Both the position numbers and the translations under genes were made by a program. DNA of 64,000 nucleotides from Methylopila henanensis (GTDB taxonomy: Bacteria > Pseudomonadota > Alphaproteobacteria > Rhizobiales > Methylopilaceae), in contig NZ_JBHUER010000010.1 in assembly GCF_042681025.1 (NCBI RefSeq), forward strand, positions 248,001 through 312,000, in the 5' to 3' direction. This document shows, in pieces, positions 8,040 through 16,020 of this stretch. Position 1 is the first letter of the stretch. Every line of letters starts with the position of its first letter. The notes under the pieces are model-generated. The model was not told where the DNA came from and made no database searches. It worked only from the letters and a program-made list of their open reading frames with translations.

Positions 8040-8954
8040 ATGATCCGTCATCCCGCATTCTCCCCCCAAGACGACAACGCGCAGGCCGGCATGGTCCACG
8101 GCGCCTCCGGCGCGGGGGCGCGGCTGGTGTTCGTGGCTGAAGCGGCCGGACCGGACTTCGTCGTGCTGGCGGCGGGCGCCGACGCGTCGCCGGCCGCCAA
8201 GGGCGCGCCGCTGCGGGAGGCGCTTCGAGGAAGGCTATCCTCCGAAGAGGAGGTTCTGCTCGCCGCCGGGCTCGCGGCCGGCGGCGCCTTCACCCTGGAG
8301 ACGTTCGGCTCCAAGGCCGGCGCCATGACGCTGAGGGCCACGCCGGTGGAGGGCTCCGGCCCCGCGATGGTGGTCGTGACGCTCGAACCCACGCTGGCGG
8401 GGACCCTGTGGCATCGGTTCCGCAATCAGGTCCAGAGCATGACGAGCCTCGCGGCGCTTCAGGCGCGCAGGCTTCCTCCCGGCCAGGGCCAGGACGCGCT
8501 GATCGACCTGAGGGCGCGTTTCGAAGCGCTGTCGACCGAGATCCCGGAGGAGGCCGACGCCCTCGCCCGCGTCATCGAGCGGGTGGTCCAGCTTTTCGAT
8601 CCGCTTCGCAGGCGGCAGACGGCCGTCACGGTGTCGCCCTTGCCGGCGATGTCGCCGCGCCGCGCTGGGCTTCACGCGCAGGTCGCCACGGAGTTCGTGA
8701 TCGACCTGTTCCGGTGCGGGCTCGGCGAACGGCCGGGACAGGCCGCACTGTCCGTCGCGGCGACGCCGGACGGCGGCGTAAGTTTTCGCGCCTCGACGGA
8801 CGCGCCGGCGGCGGCCGCTCCGACCGGTTCGGTGGAGCTCGGCCTCGCCCTCGCCCGCAGCCTCGTGGAGAGCGCGGGCGGCGACTTCGTCCGCCAGACC
8901 GAACCGACCTTCCGCGTAGAGGCGCGGATACCGCCGGAAACAGCTTCCGGTTGA
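8040..8954 (+). CDS. Soluble HisKA_2/HWE-like protein with degenerate ATPase domain
   Basis: A 304-residue protein with no signal peptide or membrane segment. Residues 1-115 form an alpha/beta region without a recognised sensor motif. Residues 121-140 (GTLWHRFRNQVQSMTSLAAL) match the phosphoacceptor helix of HisKA_2/HWE kinases, with His125 and Asn129. The C-terminal part keeps only a late GHKL-like element (VELGLALARSLVESAGGDF), and no N-box asparagine or DxGxG motif is visible. It may be a histidine phosphotransfer protein or a phosphatase-like partner of PhyR rather than a working kinase. It lies 100 bp upstream of phyR on the same strand. Function is inferred from this context; the distant kinase relationship is moderately certain. 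Confidence 0.6.
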   Translation: MIRHPAFSPQDDNAQAGMVHGASGAGARLVFVAEAAGPDFVVLAAGADASPAAKGAPLREALRGRLSSEEEVLLAAGLAAGGAFTLETFGSKAGAMTLRATPVEGSGPAMVVVTLEPTLAGTLWHRFRNQVQSMTSLAALQARRLPPGQGQDALIDLRARFEALSTEIPEEADALARVIERVVQLFDPLRRRQTAVTVSPLPAMSPRRAGLHAQVATEFVIDLFRCGLGERPGQAALSVAATPDGGVSFRASTDAPAAAAPTGSVELGLALARSLVESAGGDFVRQTEPTFRVEARIPPETASG

Positions 8955-9054
8955 CAAGCTTCGCAGGGGCTTGCTCACTCCGCGTCCCGCCATATTTCGA
9001 CCCCCGGGCGTGCCGCCCGATCGGAACAGTAAACGACGTCTGGAATCGCGCGTC

Positions 9055-9849
9055 ATGGCTCTCGCCGACACCATCGCTCCACACCTGCCCTTCCTTCGCC
9101 GCTACGCCCGCGCCCTCACCGGGCGGCAGGACAGCGGCGACGCGTATGTCGCCGCAGTGCTGAAGGCGCTGATCGCCGACCCGTCGATCTTCCCGGCGGA
9201 TCTGGAGCCGCGCGTCGGCCTTTACGCGATCTTCTCGCGCATCTGGTCCTCCGTCGCCCTCAACGTCGAGACCGGAGCGGAAGCCGCCCATTCCGAGCGC
9301 AACATCGAGGCGCTGACCCCGCGGTCGCGACAGGTGTTCCTGCTGGTGTCCGTCGAGGGCTTCACGCCGGCGGAAGCGAGCCAGATCCTCAATCTTTCCC
9401 AGGCTGAGATCGCGCGGGCGATCGACGACGCCGGCCGCGAGATCGCCGAGCAGGTCGCGACCGACGTGCTGGTGATCGAGGACGAGCCGATCATCGCGAT
9501 GGATCTCGCCAAACTGGTCGAGGGCCTTGGCCACCGTGTCGTCGGCACCGCCCGCACCCACACCGAAGCGGTCGCCATGGCCGCGAAGAGCCGGCCGGGC
9601 CTCGTCCTCGCCGACATCCAGCTCGCCGACGGCAGCTCGGGCCTCGACGCCGTGCGCGAGATGCTGCCGCAGCTCGAGGTCCCGGTGATCTTCATCACCG
9701 CCTATCCCGAGCGCCTTCTTAGCGGCACCCGGCCTGAGCCGGTGTTCCTCGTGACCAAGCCGTTTCAGGCCTCGACCGTAAAGGCGATCGTCAGCCAGGC
9801 GCTGTTCTTCGGCGCCCGCGCCCGGAATCCGGATCGCGCCGCGGTCTGA
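9055..9849 (+). CDS. phyR: PhyR, anti-anti-sigma response regulator of the general stress response
   Basis: A 264-residue protein. Residues 1-130 resemble an ECF sigma factor (sigma2/sigma4-like, including LTPRSRQVFLLVSVEGFTPA) and residues about 135-255 form a receiver domain. The receiver has acidic residues EDE at 142-144, phosphoacceptor Asp187 (LVLADIQL), the FITAYPE segment of FATGUY receivers, and Lys in VTKPF. When phosphorylated, PhyR binds NepR and frees the sigma factor EcfG. The ATG at 9055 starts the sigma-like domain, while the longer in-frame ATG at 8971 lacks support. Unlike the common divergent arrangement, phyR is here co-oriented with nepR-ecfG and separated from them by dps and a small gene. 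Confidence 0.95.
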   Translation: MALADTIAPHLPFLRRYARALTGRQDSGDAYVAAVLKALIADPSIFPADLEPRVGLYAIFSRIWSSVALNVETGAEAAHSERNIEALTPRSRQVFLLVSVEGFTPAEASQILNLSQAEIARAIDDAGREIAEQVATDVLVIEDEPIIAMDLAKLVEGLGHRVVGTARTHTEAVAMAAKSRPGLVLADIQLADGSSGLDAVREMLPQLEVPVIFITAYPERLLSGTRPEPVFLVTKPFQASTVKAIVSQALFFGARARNPDRAAV

Positions 9850-9856
9850 ACGTCCC

Positions 9857-9887
9857 GCGAGGGCCCGCCTTTCAGCGGCGCCCTCGC
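9857..9887 (+). terminator. Probable rho-independent terminator after phyR
   Basis: Eight-base arms GCGAGGGC and GCCCTCGC surround a 15-base loop, followed directly by ATTTTC. It lies seven bases after the phyR stop and would separate phyR transcription from dps. Confidence 0.6.
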
Positions 9888-9914
9888 ATTTTCGATCGCG
9901 ACCCGCGGTCGGCT

Positions 9915-9939
9915 GAAACCTTCCCCGCGATCCCGCGTT
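9915..9939 (+). promoter_or_regulatory. Candidate EcfG-dependent promoter for dps
   Basis: GAAAC at 9915-9919 is separated by 16 bases from CGTT at 9936-9939. The EcfG consensus in related bacteria is GGAAC-N16/17-CGTT, so this site matches eight of nine fixed positions. It ends 84 bp before the dps start. dps genes are common EcfG targets. The N run between this site and dps prevents checking the leader. Confidence 0.45.
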
Positions 9940-9957
9940 GTCGTGTTGAACAATCCG

Positions 9958-9980
9958 NNNNNNNNNNNNNNNNNNNNNNN
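9958..9980. other. Run of 23 undetermined bases (N)
   Basis: An unresolved stretch in the dps leader, upstream of the dps start codon. It hides nothing coding that can be inferred, but it may cover part of the 5' untranslated region. Confidence 0.95.
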
Positions 9981-10023
9981 CGGCGAAGCCGGACGAGACG
10001 AGACGACACGACAGGGCAGACGG

Positions 10024-10533
10024 ATGGCGAAGGCGAGCAACGTCCTAAACGTAAGACCTAAAGCGGCGAACGTTTCGACCGGGATCTCGGGCGACGACCG
10101 GAAGGCCGTCGCCGACATGCTGAGCGAGATCGTGGGCCAGACCTACCGGGTGCTGCTGCGCTCGCAGGTGGTGCACTGGAACGTGGTCGGCCCGCTGTTC
10201 CAGCTTGTCCACGTCCTCACCGAGCAGCACTACTCCGACATGTTCGCGGCGGTAGACACGCTGGCCGAGCGCATTCGTGCGCTCGGAGCGCCGGCCCCGA
10301 GCGCACGCGTCACCGCCGGGCTCGACAAGGCGCTGTCGCTCGAAGGCCGCCCGACGGTCAAGGGCATGGTGGAGGAGCTCATCGAGGATCACGAGGGCCT
10401 CGCCCGATTGATCCGCGAGGGCGCGGAGCACGCCGAGGACGCCAAGGACTTCGTCACCCACGATCTCCTCGCCGCCCGGCTCGCCTTCCATGAGAAGGCG
10501 GTGTGGATGTTGCGGGCGACGATCGCCGACTGA
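10024..10533 (+). CDS. dps: Dps family DNA-binding ferritin-like protein
   Basis: A 169-residue four-helix ferritin-like protein. The helix-B segment SQVVHWNVVGPLFQLVHVL begins with the conserved ferroxidase His51-Trp-Asn, followed by EQHYSDMFAAVDTLAERIRALG with the Asp/Glu ligands typical of Dps. Dps dodecamers oxidise and store iron, consume H2O2 and can bind DNA. The roughly 20-residue N-terminal tail holds several Lys/Arg residues, as in DNA-binding forms. The ATG at 10024 is preferred because it begins this tail right after the N run. Its place inside the phyR-nepR-ecfG block and the candidate EcfG promoter upstream suggest it is a member of the general stress regulon. Confidence 0.92.
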   Translation: MAKASNVLNVRPKAANVSTGISGDDRKAVADMLSEIVGQTYRVLLRSQVVHWNVVGPLFQLVHVLTEQHYSDMFAAVDTLAERIRALGAPAPSARVTAGLDKALSLEGRPTVKGMVEELIEDHEGLARLIREGAEHAEDAKDFVTHDLLAARLAFHEKAVWMLRATIAD

Positions 10534-10567
10534 AGGCAACACGGACCAGAACACGCGGAGGCGCGAC

Positions 10568-10906
10568 ATGGCGTATGTTTCGCATGGTGCGTATCGTTCC
10601 TATTCCCTCGATCGCCGCTTCGTGGCGCGCCCTGTCGTCACGTCGTGGACGGCGGCGGCGGCGTTCGTCGCGGTGATGGGCGCGATCGCGCTCCTGACCC
10701 TGTCCGCAGGCGCGCAGCACGCCGCGGCCGGCAAGGGCGACCGGCTCGCGTCCCCCGCTGTCTCGACGGCGCCGGCGGTGACCTCCTCCGCGGCTACGAC
10801 AGGCGAGGGCTTCGTGACGAATGTTTCGTCCCGGACCACGACCGTCGCCAAGGGCGCAGCGACGCCGATCGATCCGTCGTCGCCTTACGCGCGCGACACG
10901 AAATGA
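10568..10906 (+). CDS. Small single-pass membrane protein of unknown function
   Basis: A 112-residue protein with a short Tyr/Arg-containing N-terminus (MAYVSHGAYRSYSLDRRFVARP), one membrane segment at about residues 27-48 and an exported tail rich in Ala, Thr and Ser. The topology looks N-in/C-out. The ATG at 10568 follows GGAGGCGCGAC, a usable ribosome-binding site. No family was recognised. It sits between dps and nepR on the same strand, starting 34 bp after dps, so cotranscription with dps and stress induction are plausible. A role in signalling to the stress pathway cannot be claimed. Confidence 0.65.
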   Translation: MAYVSHGAYRSYSLDRRFVARPVVTSWTAAAAFVAVMGAIALLTLSAGAQHAAAGKGDRLASPAVSTAPAVTSSAATTGEGFVTNVSSRTTTVAKGAATPIDPSSPYARDTK

Positions 10907-11081
10907 GGAGCCGCCCGGGAGCTTCCGTCACGGCGTTCTATAGAAAGCGGCGATCCTCGCCGCGCGCCGGAACCGCGCGGCGATTTGGCTTATGGAATAT
11001 TGACGTTTATGCGCCATTTCGGCTGATGGCGCGCATCGACCTAAATCCGGCGGCCGGCGGGCTCCGCCGAGGGACCAGGAA

Positions 11082-11288
11082 ATGAGTGAACGAAAGACCG
11101 CAGAGACGGAGGTGGATCAGGATGTGCAGGCGCATATCGGCCGCCAGCTCCGTGCGGGATACGTGGACATTCTGAACCAGCCTGTGCCGGACCGGTTTCT
11201 CGAACTGCTGGCCGAGCTCGACAAGGCGCAGGGCGGCGCCGCGGAGCGGCCAGACGACGAAGACATTCGTCAGAATGGCGCTCGATGA
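11082..11288 (+). CDS. nepR: NepR, anti-sigma factor of EcfG
   Basis: A 68-residue protein with the compact NepR core HIGRQLRAGYVDILNQPVPD followed by RFLELLAELDKA (residues about 19-50), flanked by polar tails. NepR binds the sigma factor EcfG in unstressed cells and is captured by phosphorylated PhyR under stress. The ATG follows AGGGACCAGGAA. Its last four bases overlap the ecfG start (ATGA), implying translational coupling and matched stoichiometry. The upstream 175 bp contain one GGAAC at 10969-10973, but no CGTT at the expected distance, so autoregulation by EcfG is not shown. Confidence 0.95.
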   Translation: MSERKTAETEVDQDVQAHIGRQLRAGYVDILNQPVPDRFLELLAELDKAQGGAAERPDDEDIRQNGAR

Positions 11289-11833
11289 CTGCGGCGCCGA
11301 CGCGGCCTCCCCGCGACGAGCTTGTCACCCACATCCCGAGCCTCCGCGCTTTCGCCGTCTCGCTCTCCGGTCAGGTCGACCGGGCTGACGATCTGGTGCA
11401 GGAGACGCTGGTCAAGGCGTGGCGGAACCTCTCGAGCTTCACCGAGGGGACCAACATGCGGGCGTGGCTCTTCACGATCCTGCGCAACGTCTACATTTCG
11501 GACATCCGTCGGCGTCGGCGGGAGGTCCAGGACACCGACGGCGTGTTCGCCGAGAGCGTGTCCGTGCCGCCGCAGCAGAACGGCCACATGGACCTCGCGG
11601 ACTTCAAAGCCGCGCTCGCCGATCTGCCCGAGGAGCAGCGCGAGGCGTTGATCCTGATCGGCGCGGCCGAATTTTCATACGAGGAGGCGGCGGAGATCTC
11701 GAACTGCGCCGTCGGCACGGTCAAGAGCCGCGTCAATCGCGCGCGCAACGCGCTGGCGAAACGGCTCAACATCGATACGGCCGAGATCGGGCTGGAGCCG
11801 ACCCTGCGCGCCGCGCTCGGGTCTTCCGGGTAG
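11285..11833 (+). CDS. ecfG: EcfG-type general stress sigma factor
   Basis: A 182-residue ECF sigma factor. Sigma2 lies at residues about 12-80, with the core DRADDLVQETLVKAWRNLSSF and the -10-binding FTILRNVYISDIRRRRRE segment. Sigma4 lies at about 110-165 (LPEEQREALILIGAAEFSYEEAAEISNCAVGTVKSRVNRAR). This set and the neighbouring nepR place it in the EcfG group that drives GGAAC/CGTT promoters during stress, starvation and osmotic upshift. The start is fixed by the four-base overlap with nepR. A histidine-kinase-like gene begins 45 bp downstream on the same strand and is probably in the same operon. Confidence 0.95.
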   Translation: MTAAPTRPPRDELVTHIPSLRAFAVSLSGQVDRADDLVQETLVKAWRNLSSFTEGTNMRAWLFTILRNVYISDIRRRRREVQDTDGVFAESVSVPPQQNGHMDLADFKAALADLPEEQREALILIGAAEFSYEEAAEISNCAVGTVKSRVNRARNALAKRLNIDTAEIGLEPTLRAALGSSG

Positions 11834-11878
11834 CTTGACGGCCGGCGCCCCCTCCTCCTGCGCCGTCGCGGTGATGTC

Positions 11879-13234
11879 GTGTTGAAGACGCTGCGCGCGA
11901 ACATCGCGCTTCTCCTGATCGCCGCCAACCTGCCCGTGATCGCCCTCGCGGTCTGGATCGGCGTGCGCGACTTCAGGGCCGCGGACCTTTCCGACCGCGA
12001 CCGGCTGGTGCAGGCGGCCGAGCTCGTAGCGGCGCGCGCGACCGCGTTTCCCGTCGAGCGCGAGCCGCTGTCGCAGCAGGCGCGTCGCGTCATCTTCCAG
12101 GATCGCGGATCGCGGGCGATGATCTCGGTCGCGATCCTCGACGGCGAGGGCCGCGTGATCGCGGAGGACGCCCAGTCTCCCCTCGGCGGCCGATGGTTGC
12201 CTGCCGGCGCCCTCCCGGACAAGCGCCTACCTTCCGACGAACGCATCCTGAAAGGACGTGGCGCGGACGGGCGCGCCTATCGCTACGCCATCGCGCCGAT
12301 CGAAGGCGCGGCCGCGCGGGTCGTCGCCGCGACGCCCTTCGATTTCATGGGCCGCAGCCAGACCCAGTGGCTGCTGCTCGCCTTGGGCCTGCCCGCATTG
12401 ATGAGCCTGCTCTGCGTCGGCCTCGTCCTGTTCGGGATCGAGCGCTTCGTGCTGCGCTGGATTCGCGCGCTCCGGGTCACCGCCGAGGCCTATCAGGGCG
12501 GCCGGCTCGACGTGAAGGCCACGAAGCTCGATGGCGCGCCGGCCGAGCTCGCGCGGCTCGGCGACGCGCTCGACGCCATGTCGGCCCGCGTCGACGAGCG
12601 CTCCAACGCGCTGCAGGCCGCCGTCGCCGACCGCGACACGCTTCTGCGCGAGCTTCATCACCGGGTGAAGAACAATTTCCAGATGATCGCGAGCCTGCTC
12701 GCGCTCCAACGCCAGGAGGCGCCGCAGTCGCTGTCTGCCGTGCTGCGCGCCCCGGAGGACCGCGTGCGCGCCATGGCCGCCGCCTACAAGGCATCCTACG
12801 CCAGCGGCGAGATCGGCCATGTGGACGTCGCCACGCTGGTGCGCGACGTCGCGCTGCAGGCCCGGGACGTGGGAACCGAACGTTCGTTCGACGTGTCCGT
12901 CGCGGTCGCGAACGACATCGGCGAGATCGATCTCGACCGGGCGGTGTCCGTCGCGCTGCTGTCGATGGAGCTGCTCACCGCGGCCGGCGCCGCCGGCTCC
13001 ACCGCCTCCGTCAGCGTGTCGCCGTGCGAGGACGGCCGCATGATGCTCAGGATCGCCGCCGACGCGCCGGGCTGGCTGCCGGCGACCGGCCTACCGATGC
13101 GCCTGATCCGGGCCTACGCCGACCAGCTCTCGAGCGCGATCGAAGACGACGGCGCGGGCGTCGTGGCCTTCGCCTTCGCGCCGGCGTCCGACAAGCCCTC
13201 CATCGGGATGAAGCCGCGCCAGGCGACCGGCTGA
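11879..13234 (+). CDS. Membrane HisKA_2 sensor protein, PhyK/PhyP-like
   Basis: A 451-residue sensor with TM1 at about residues 8-28, an extracytoplasmic region about 30-155, TM2 about 163-188 and a HAMP-like linker about 195-245. The HisKA_2 helix is RELHHRVKNNFQMIASLLALQ with His260/His261 and is well conserved. The ATP-binding part is odd: the expected N-box asparagine region reads LLSMELLTAAGAAG, and the G-box region reads ADAPGWLPATGLPMRLI. Such proteins next to phyR act either as the PhyR kinase (PhyK) or, when the ATPase is degenerate, as a PhyR phosphatase (PhyP in Sphingomonas). The start is a GTG at 11879 with a weak ribosome-binding site; TTG at 11882 is an alternative. Confidence 0.85.
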   Translation: MLKTLRANIALLLIAANLPVIALAVWIGVRDFRAADLSDRDRLVQAAELVAARATAFPVEREPLSQQARRVIFQDRGSRAMISVAILDGEGRVIAEDAQSPLGGRWLPAGALPDKRLPSDERILKGRGADGRAYRYAIAPIEGAAARVVAATPFDFMGRSQTQWLLLALGLPALMSLLCVGLVLFGIERFVLRWIRALRVTAEAYQGGRLDVKATKLDGAPAELARLGDALDAMSARVDERSNALQAAVADRDTLLRELHHRVKNNFQMIASLLALQRQEAPQSLSAVLRAPEDRVRAMAAAYKASYASGEIGHVDVATLVRDVALQARDVGTERSFDVSVAVANDIGEIDLDRAVSVALLSMELLTAAGAAGSTASVSVSPCEDGRMMLRIAADAPGWLPATGLPMRLIRAYADQLSSAIEDDGAGVVAFAFAPASDKPSIGMKPRQATG

Positions 13235-13294
13235 GGCGGCCGGCGCCCGCGCCGCCGCTTGCGGGGCCGCCGCGCCTCGGCGTAAGCAGCGCGG

Positions 13295-15112
13295 ATGGCT
13301 CCTCCTCCCCTGCTTCTCCTCAAGGACATCCGCCTCACCTTCGGCGGCTCCCCGCTGCTCGACGGCGCCGAAATCTCGGTCTCGGCCGGCGAGCGCTTGG
13401 GCCTCGTCGGCCGCAACGGCTCGGGCAAATCGACCCTGCTCAAGATCGCGGCCGGCCTCGTCGAGGCCGACGGCGGCTCCCGCTTCGTGCAGCCCGGCGC
13501 GACCATCCGCTACCTGCCGCAGGAGCCGGACCTGTCGGGCTTCGCCACCACCCGCGCCTATGTGGAGGCGGGGCTTGCGCCCGGCGACGACGAGCATCGC
13601 GCGTCCTACCTGCTGACGGCGCTCGGCCTGACAGGCGACGAGGACCCCAAGACCCTGTCGGGCGGCGAAGCGCGCCGCGCCGCGCTCGCCCGCACGCTCG
13701 CGCCCGAGCCGGACATCCTGCTGCTCGACGAGCCCACCAACCATCTCGACCTGCCGGCGATCGAATGGCTCGAGGCCGAGCTGAAATCGTCCCGCTCGGC
13801 GCTCGTGCTGATCAGCCATGACCGCCGCTTCCTCGAGAACCTGACCCGCGCCACGCTCTGGCTCGACCGCGGCCGCACCCGCAAGCTGGAGAAGGGGTTC
13901 GGCGCCTTCGAGGCCTGGCGTGACGAGCAGCTCGCGCAGGAGGAGCTGGAGCGTCACAAGCTCGACCGTCAGATCGAGCGCGAGAAGGATTGGCTGCGCT
14001 ATGGCGTCACCGCCCGGCGCAAGCGCAACATGGGCCGGCTGCGGGCGCTCGACGATCTCCGCGAGAAGCGCCGGACGCAGCGCAAGGCGCAAGGGTCCGT
14101 CCAGCTCACCGTGACCGAGGGCGCGACGTCCGGAGCGCTGGTCGTGGAGGCGAAGAACGTCTCCAAGGCCTATGACGGCCGCCCCATCGTGACGGGATTC
14201 TCCACCCGCATCGCCCGAGGCGACCGCATCGGCCTCGTTGGCGCCAACGGCGCGGGCAAGACCACGCTGCTCAATCTGCTCACCGGAGTGCTCGCGCCCG
14301 ACGAGGGCGTGATTAGGGTGGGCGCCAATGTCGAGATCGCGACGCTCGACCAGAAGCGCGCCAGCCTCGACCCCTCGACCACCCTGCGCGACGCGCTGAC
14401 CCACGGCCGCGGCGACACGGTGGAGGTCGGCGGCCAGACCAAGCACGTCGTGTCCTACATGAAGGACTTCCTGTTCGGCCCCGAGCAGGCGGGCTCGCCG
14501 CTCTCCGCGCTCTCCGGCGGCGAGCGAGGCCGGCTGCTGCTCGCCCGCGCGTTGGCGCAGCCATCCAACCTGCTGGTGCTGGACGAGCCGACCAACGACC
14601 TCGACCTCGAGACGCTGGACCTGCTGCAGGAGATGATCGGCGAGTATCCCGGCACAGTGATCCTCGTCAGCCACGACCGCGACTTCCTCGACCGCACCGT
14701 CGACGCCGTCATCGCCTCCGAAGGCGGCGGCCGCTGGCAGGAATACGCCGGCGGCTACGCCGACATGATCGCCCAGCGCGGCCGCGGGGTGGACGCCCGC
14801 GGGCCGGCCGCGGCGCCGGCGTCCGAGAAGCCGAAGGCCGCGCCCTCGCCCGCCGCCCAGCCGGCGGCGCGGAAGAAGTTGTCCTTCAAGGACCAGCACG
14901 CGCTCGACACCTTGCCGAAGCGCATTGAGGAGCTGGAGGCGGAGATCGCCCGGCTCGCCGCGAAGCTCGCCGACCCGCAGCTTTACGCCCGGGATCCGAA
15001 GGCTTTCGCGAAGACGAGCGACGACCTCGCGAAGGCCGAGACGGAAAAGGCCGCGGCGGAGGAGCGCTGGCTGGAGCTCGAGATGATGCGCGAGGAGCTG
15101 GCGGCGGGGTAA
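13295..15112 (+). CDS. ABC-F family ATPase, Uup-like
   Basis: A 605-residue protein with two ABC domains in tandem and no membrane segments. Domain 1 has the Walker A GRNGSGKST (residues about 39-47), LSGGE (121-125) and LLLDEPTNHLD. Domain 2 has GANGAGKTT (about 316-324), LSGGE and LVLDEPTNDLD. A charged linker joins them and a C-terminal coiled coil (about 530-600, IEELEAEIARLAAKL) resembles Uup. ABC-F proteins act on ribosomes or, for Uup, influence DNA intermediates and ribosome assembly. Transport is not expected. The downstream rRNA methyltransferase gene starts 22 bp later, so the two may be cotranscribed. Confidence 0.9.
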   Translation: MAPPPLLLLKDIRLTFGGSPLLDGAEISVSAGERLGLVGRNGSGKSTLLKIAAGLVEADGGSRFVQPGATIRYLPQEPDLSGFATTRAYVEAGLAPGDDEHRASYLLTALGLTGDEDPKTLSGGEARRAALARTLAPEPDILLLDEPTNHLDLPAIEWLEAELKSSRSALVLISHDRRFLENLTRATLWLDRGRTRKLEKGFGAFEAWRDEQLAQEELERHKLDRQIEREKDWLRYGVTARRKRNMGRLRALDDLREKRRTQRKAQGSVQLTVTEGATSGALVVEAKNVSKAYDGRPIVTGFSTRIARGDRIGLVGANGAGKTTLLNLLTGVLAPDEGVIRVGANVEIATLDQKRASLDPSTTLRDALTHGRGDTVEVGGQTKHVVSYMKDFLFGPEQAGSPLSALSGGERGRLLLARALAQPSNLLVLDEPTNDLDLETLDLLQEMIGEYPGTVILVSHDRDFLDRTVDAVIASEGGGRWQEYAGGYADMIAQRGRGVDARGPAAAPASEKPKAAPSPAAQPAARKKLSFKDQHALDTLPKRIEELEAEIARLAAKLADPQLYARDPKAFAKTSDDLAKAETEKAAAEERWLELEMMREELAAG

Positions 15113-15134
15113 AACCCTCCGCCGGAGCGCTCAG

Positions 15135-15950
15135 ATGATCTCCATCCATGATCCCAACGATCCGCGCATCGCGCCCTATCGCGCCGTGCGGGAGCGCGAT
15201 GTGGTGGGGCGCGGCGAGCGCTTCGTCGCCGAAGGCGAGGTGGTGCTGAGGCTGCTGATCGAGGGCGGACGGGGCGTTCCTTGCCGCCACGCCGCCGAAA
15301 GCCTGCTGATCGCGGAGAACCGCATCGAGGCTCTCGCCGGTCTGCTTTCCAAGCTTCCGCCCGAGGTCCCGGTCTACGCCGCGGGCCAGAGCGTGATGGA
15401 CGCGGTGGTCGGCTTCCACATCCACCGTGGCGTGCTCGCCATCGCCCGCCGCGCGCCGCCCGAGACCACCGCCGCCCTGCTCGCCCGCCTGCCGGAACGG
15501 GCGCTGGCCGTCGTCCTCGTCGGCGTCGCCAACCACGACAATGTGGGCGGGATCTTCCGCAACGCCGCCGCCTTCGGCACCGACGCCGTGCTGCTGGACG
15601 AAACGAGCTGCGACCCGCTCTACCGGAAAGCGATCCGCGTCTCGGTCGGAGCCAGCCTGATCCTGCCCTTCGCCCGCGGCGGATCGGGCGGCGACCTGCT
15701 CGACGCGCTCGACGCGGAGGGCTTCTCGACCGTCGCCCTCAGTCCTGCGGGAGCTCGTGACATCGCGGAAATCGCCCCCTCCCCGCGCACGGCGCTGCTG
15801 CTGGGAGCCGAAGGTCCCGGTCTCCCCGCCGACCTCATGGCGAGGACTACGACAGCGCGCGTGCCAATGGCGGCCGGCTTCGACAGCCTGAACGTGGCGA
15901 CGACGAGCGGCATCGCCCTCTACGCGCTTAGCGCGTGGACACAGGCATAA
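15135..15950 (+). CDS. TrmH/SpoU family RNA 2'-O-methyltransferase
   Basis: A 271-residue protein with an N-terminal RNA-binding substrate domain (residues about 1-105) and a C-terminal SPOUT domain. The three SPOUT motifs are readable: VGVANHDNVGGIFRNAAAFG, LLLGAEGPGLP and SLNVATTSGIALY. SPOUT enzymes of this class methylate a ribose 2'-OH in rRNA or tRNA with S-adenosylmethionine bound in a knot. The exact nucleotide target cannot be assigned; the layout with an extra N-terminal domain fits the RlmB/TsnR group better than short tRNA TrmL. It follows the ABC-F gene closely. Confidence 0.9.
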   Translation: MISIHDPNDPRIAPYRAVRERDVVGRGERFVAEGEVVLRLLIEGGRGVPCRHAAESLLIAENRIEALAGLLSKLPPEVPVYAAGQSVMDAVVGFHIHRGVLAIARRAPPETTAALLARLPERALAVVLVGVANHDNVGGIFRNAAAFGTDAVLLDETSCDPLYRKAIRVSVGASLILPFARGGSGGDLLDALDAEGFSTVALSPAGARDIAEIAPSPRTALLLGAEGPGLPADLMARTTTARVPMAAGFDSLNVATTSGIALYALSAWTQA

Positions 15951-16020
15951 GCACAGCTACGGATTGCGCGAACGCGTCGCCACGCTCCAGTCTCGACCTG
16001 AAACTTCCGGGGAGGGTGTC

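Noticed and set aside
9023..9046. GGAAC directly upstream of phyR as an EcfG promoter
   Set aside because: No CGTT occurs at 16-17 bases. The next similar sequence is 23 bases away, so the fit is not adequate.
10969..11007. GGAAC and CGTT upstream of nepR as an EcfG promoter
   Set aside because: The spacing is 30 bases, nearly double that required for sigma-factor recognition.
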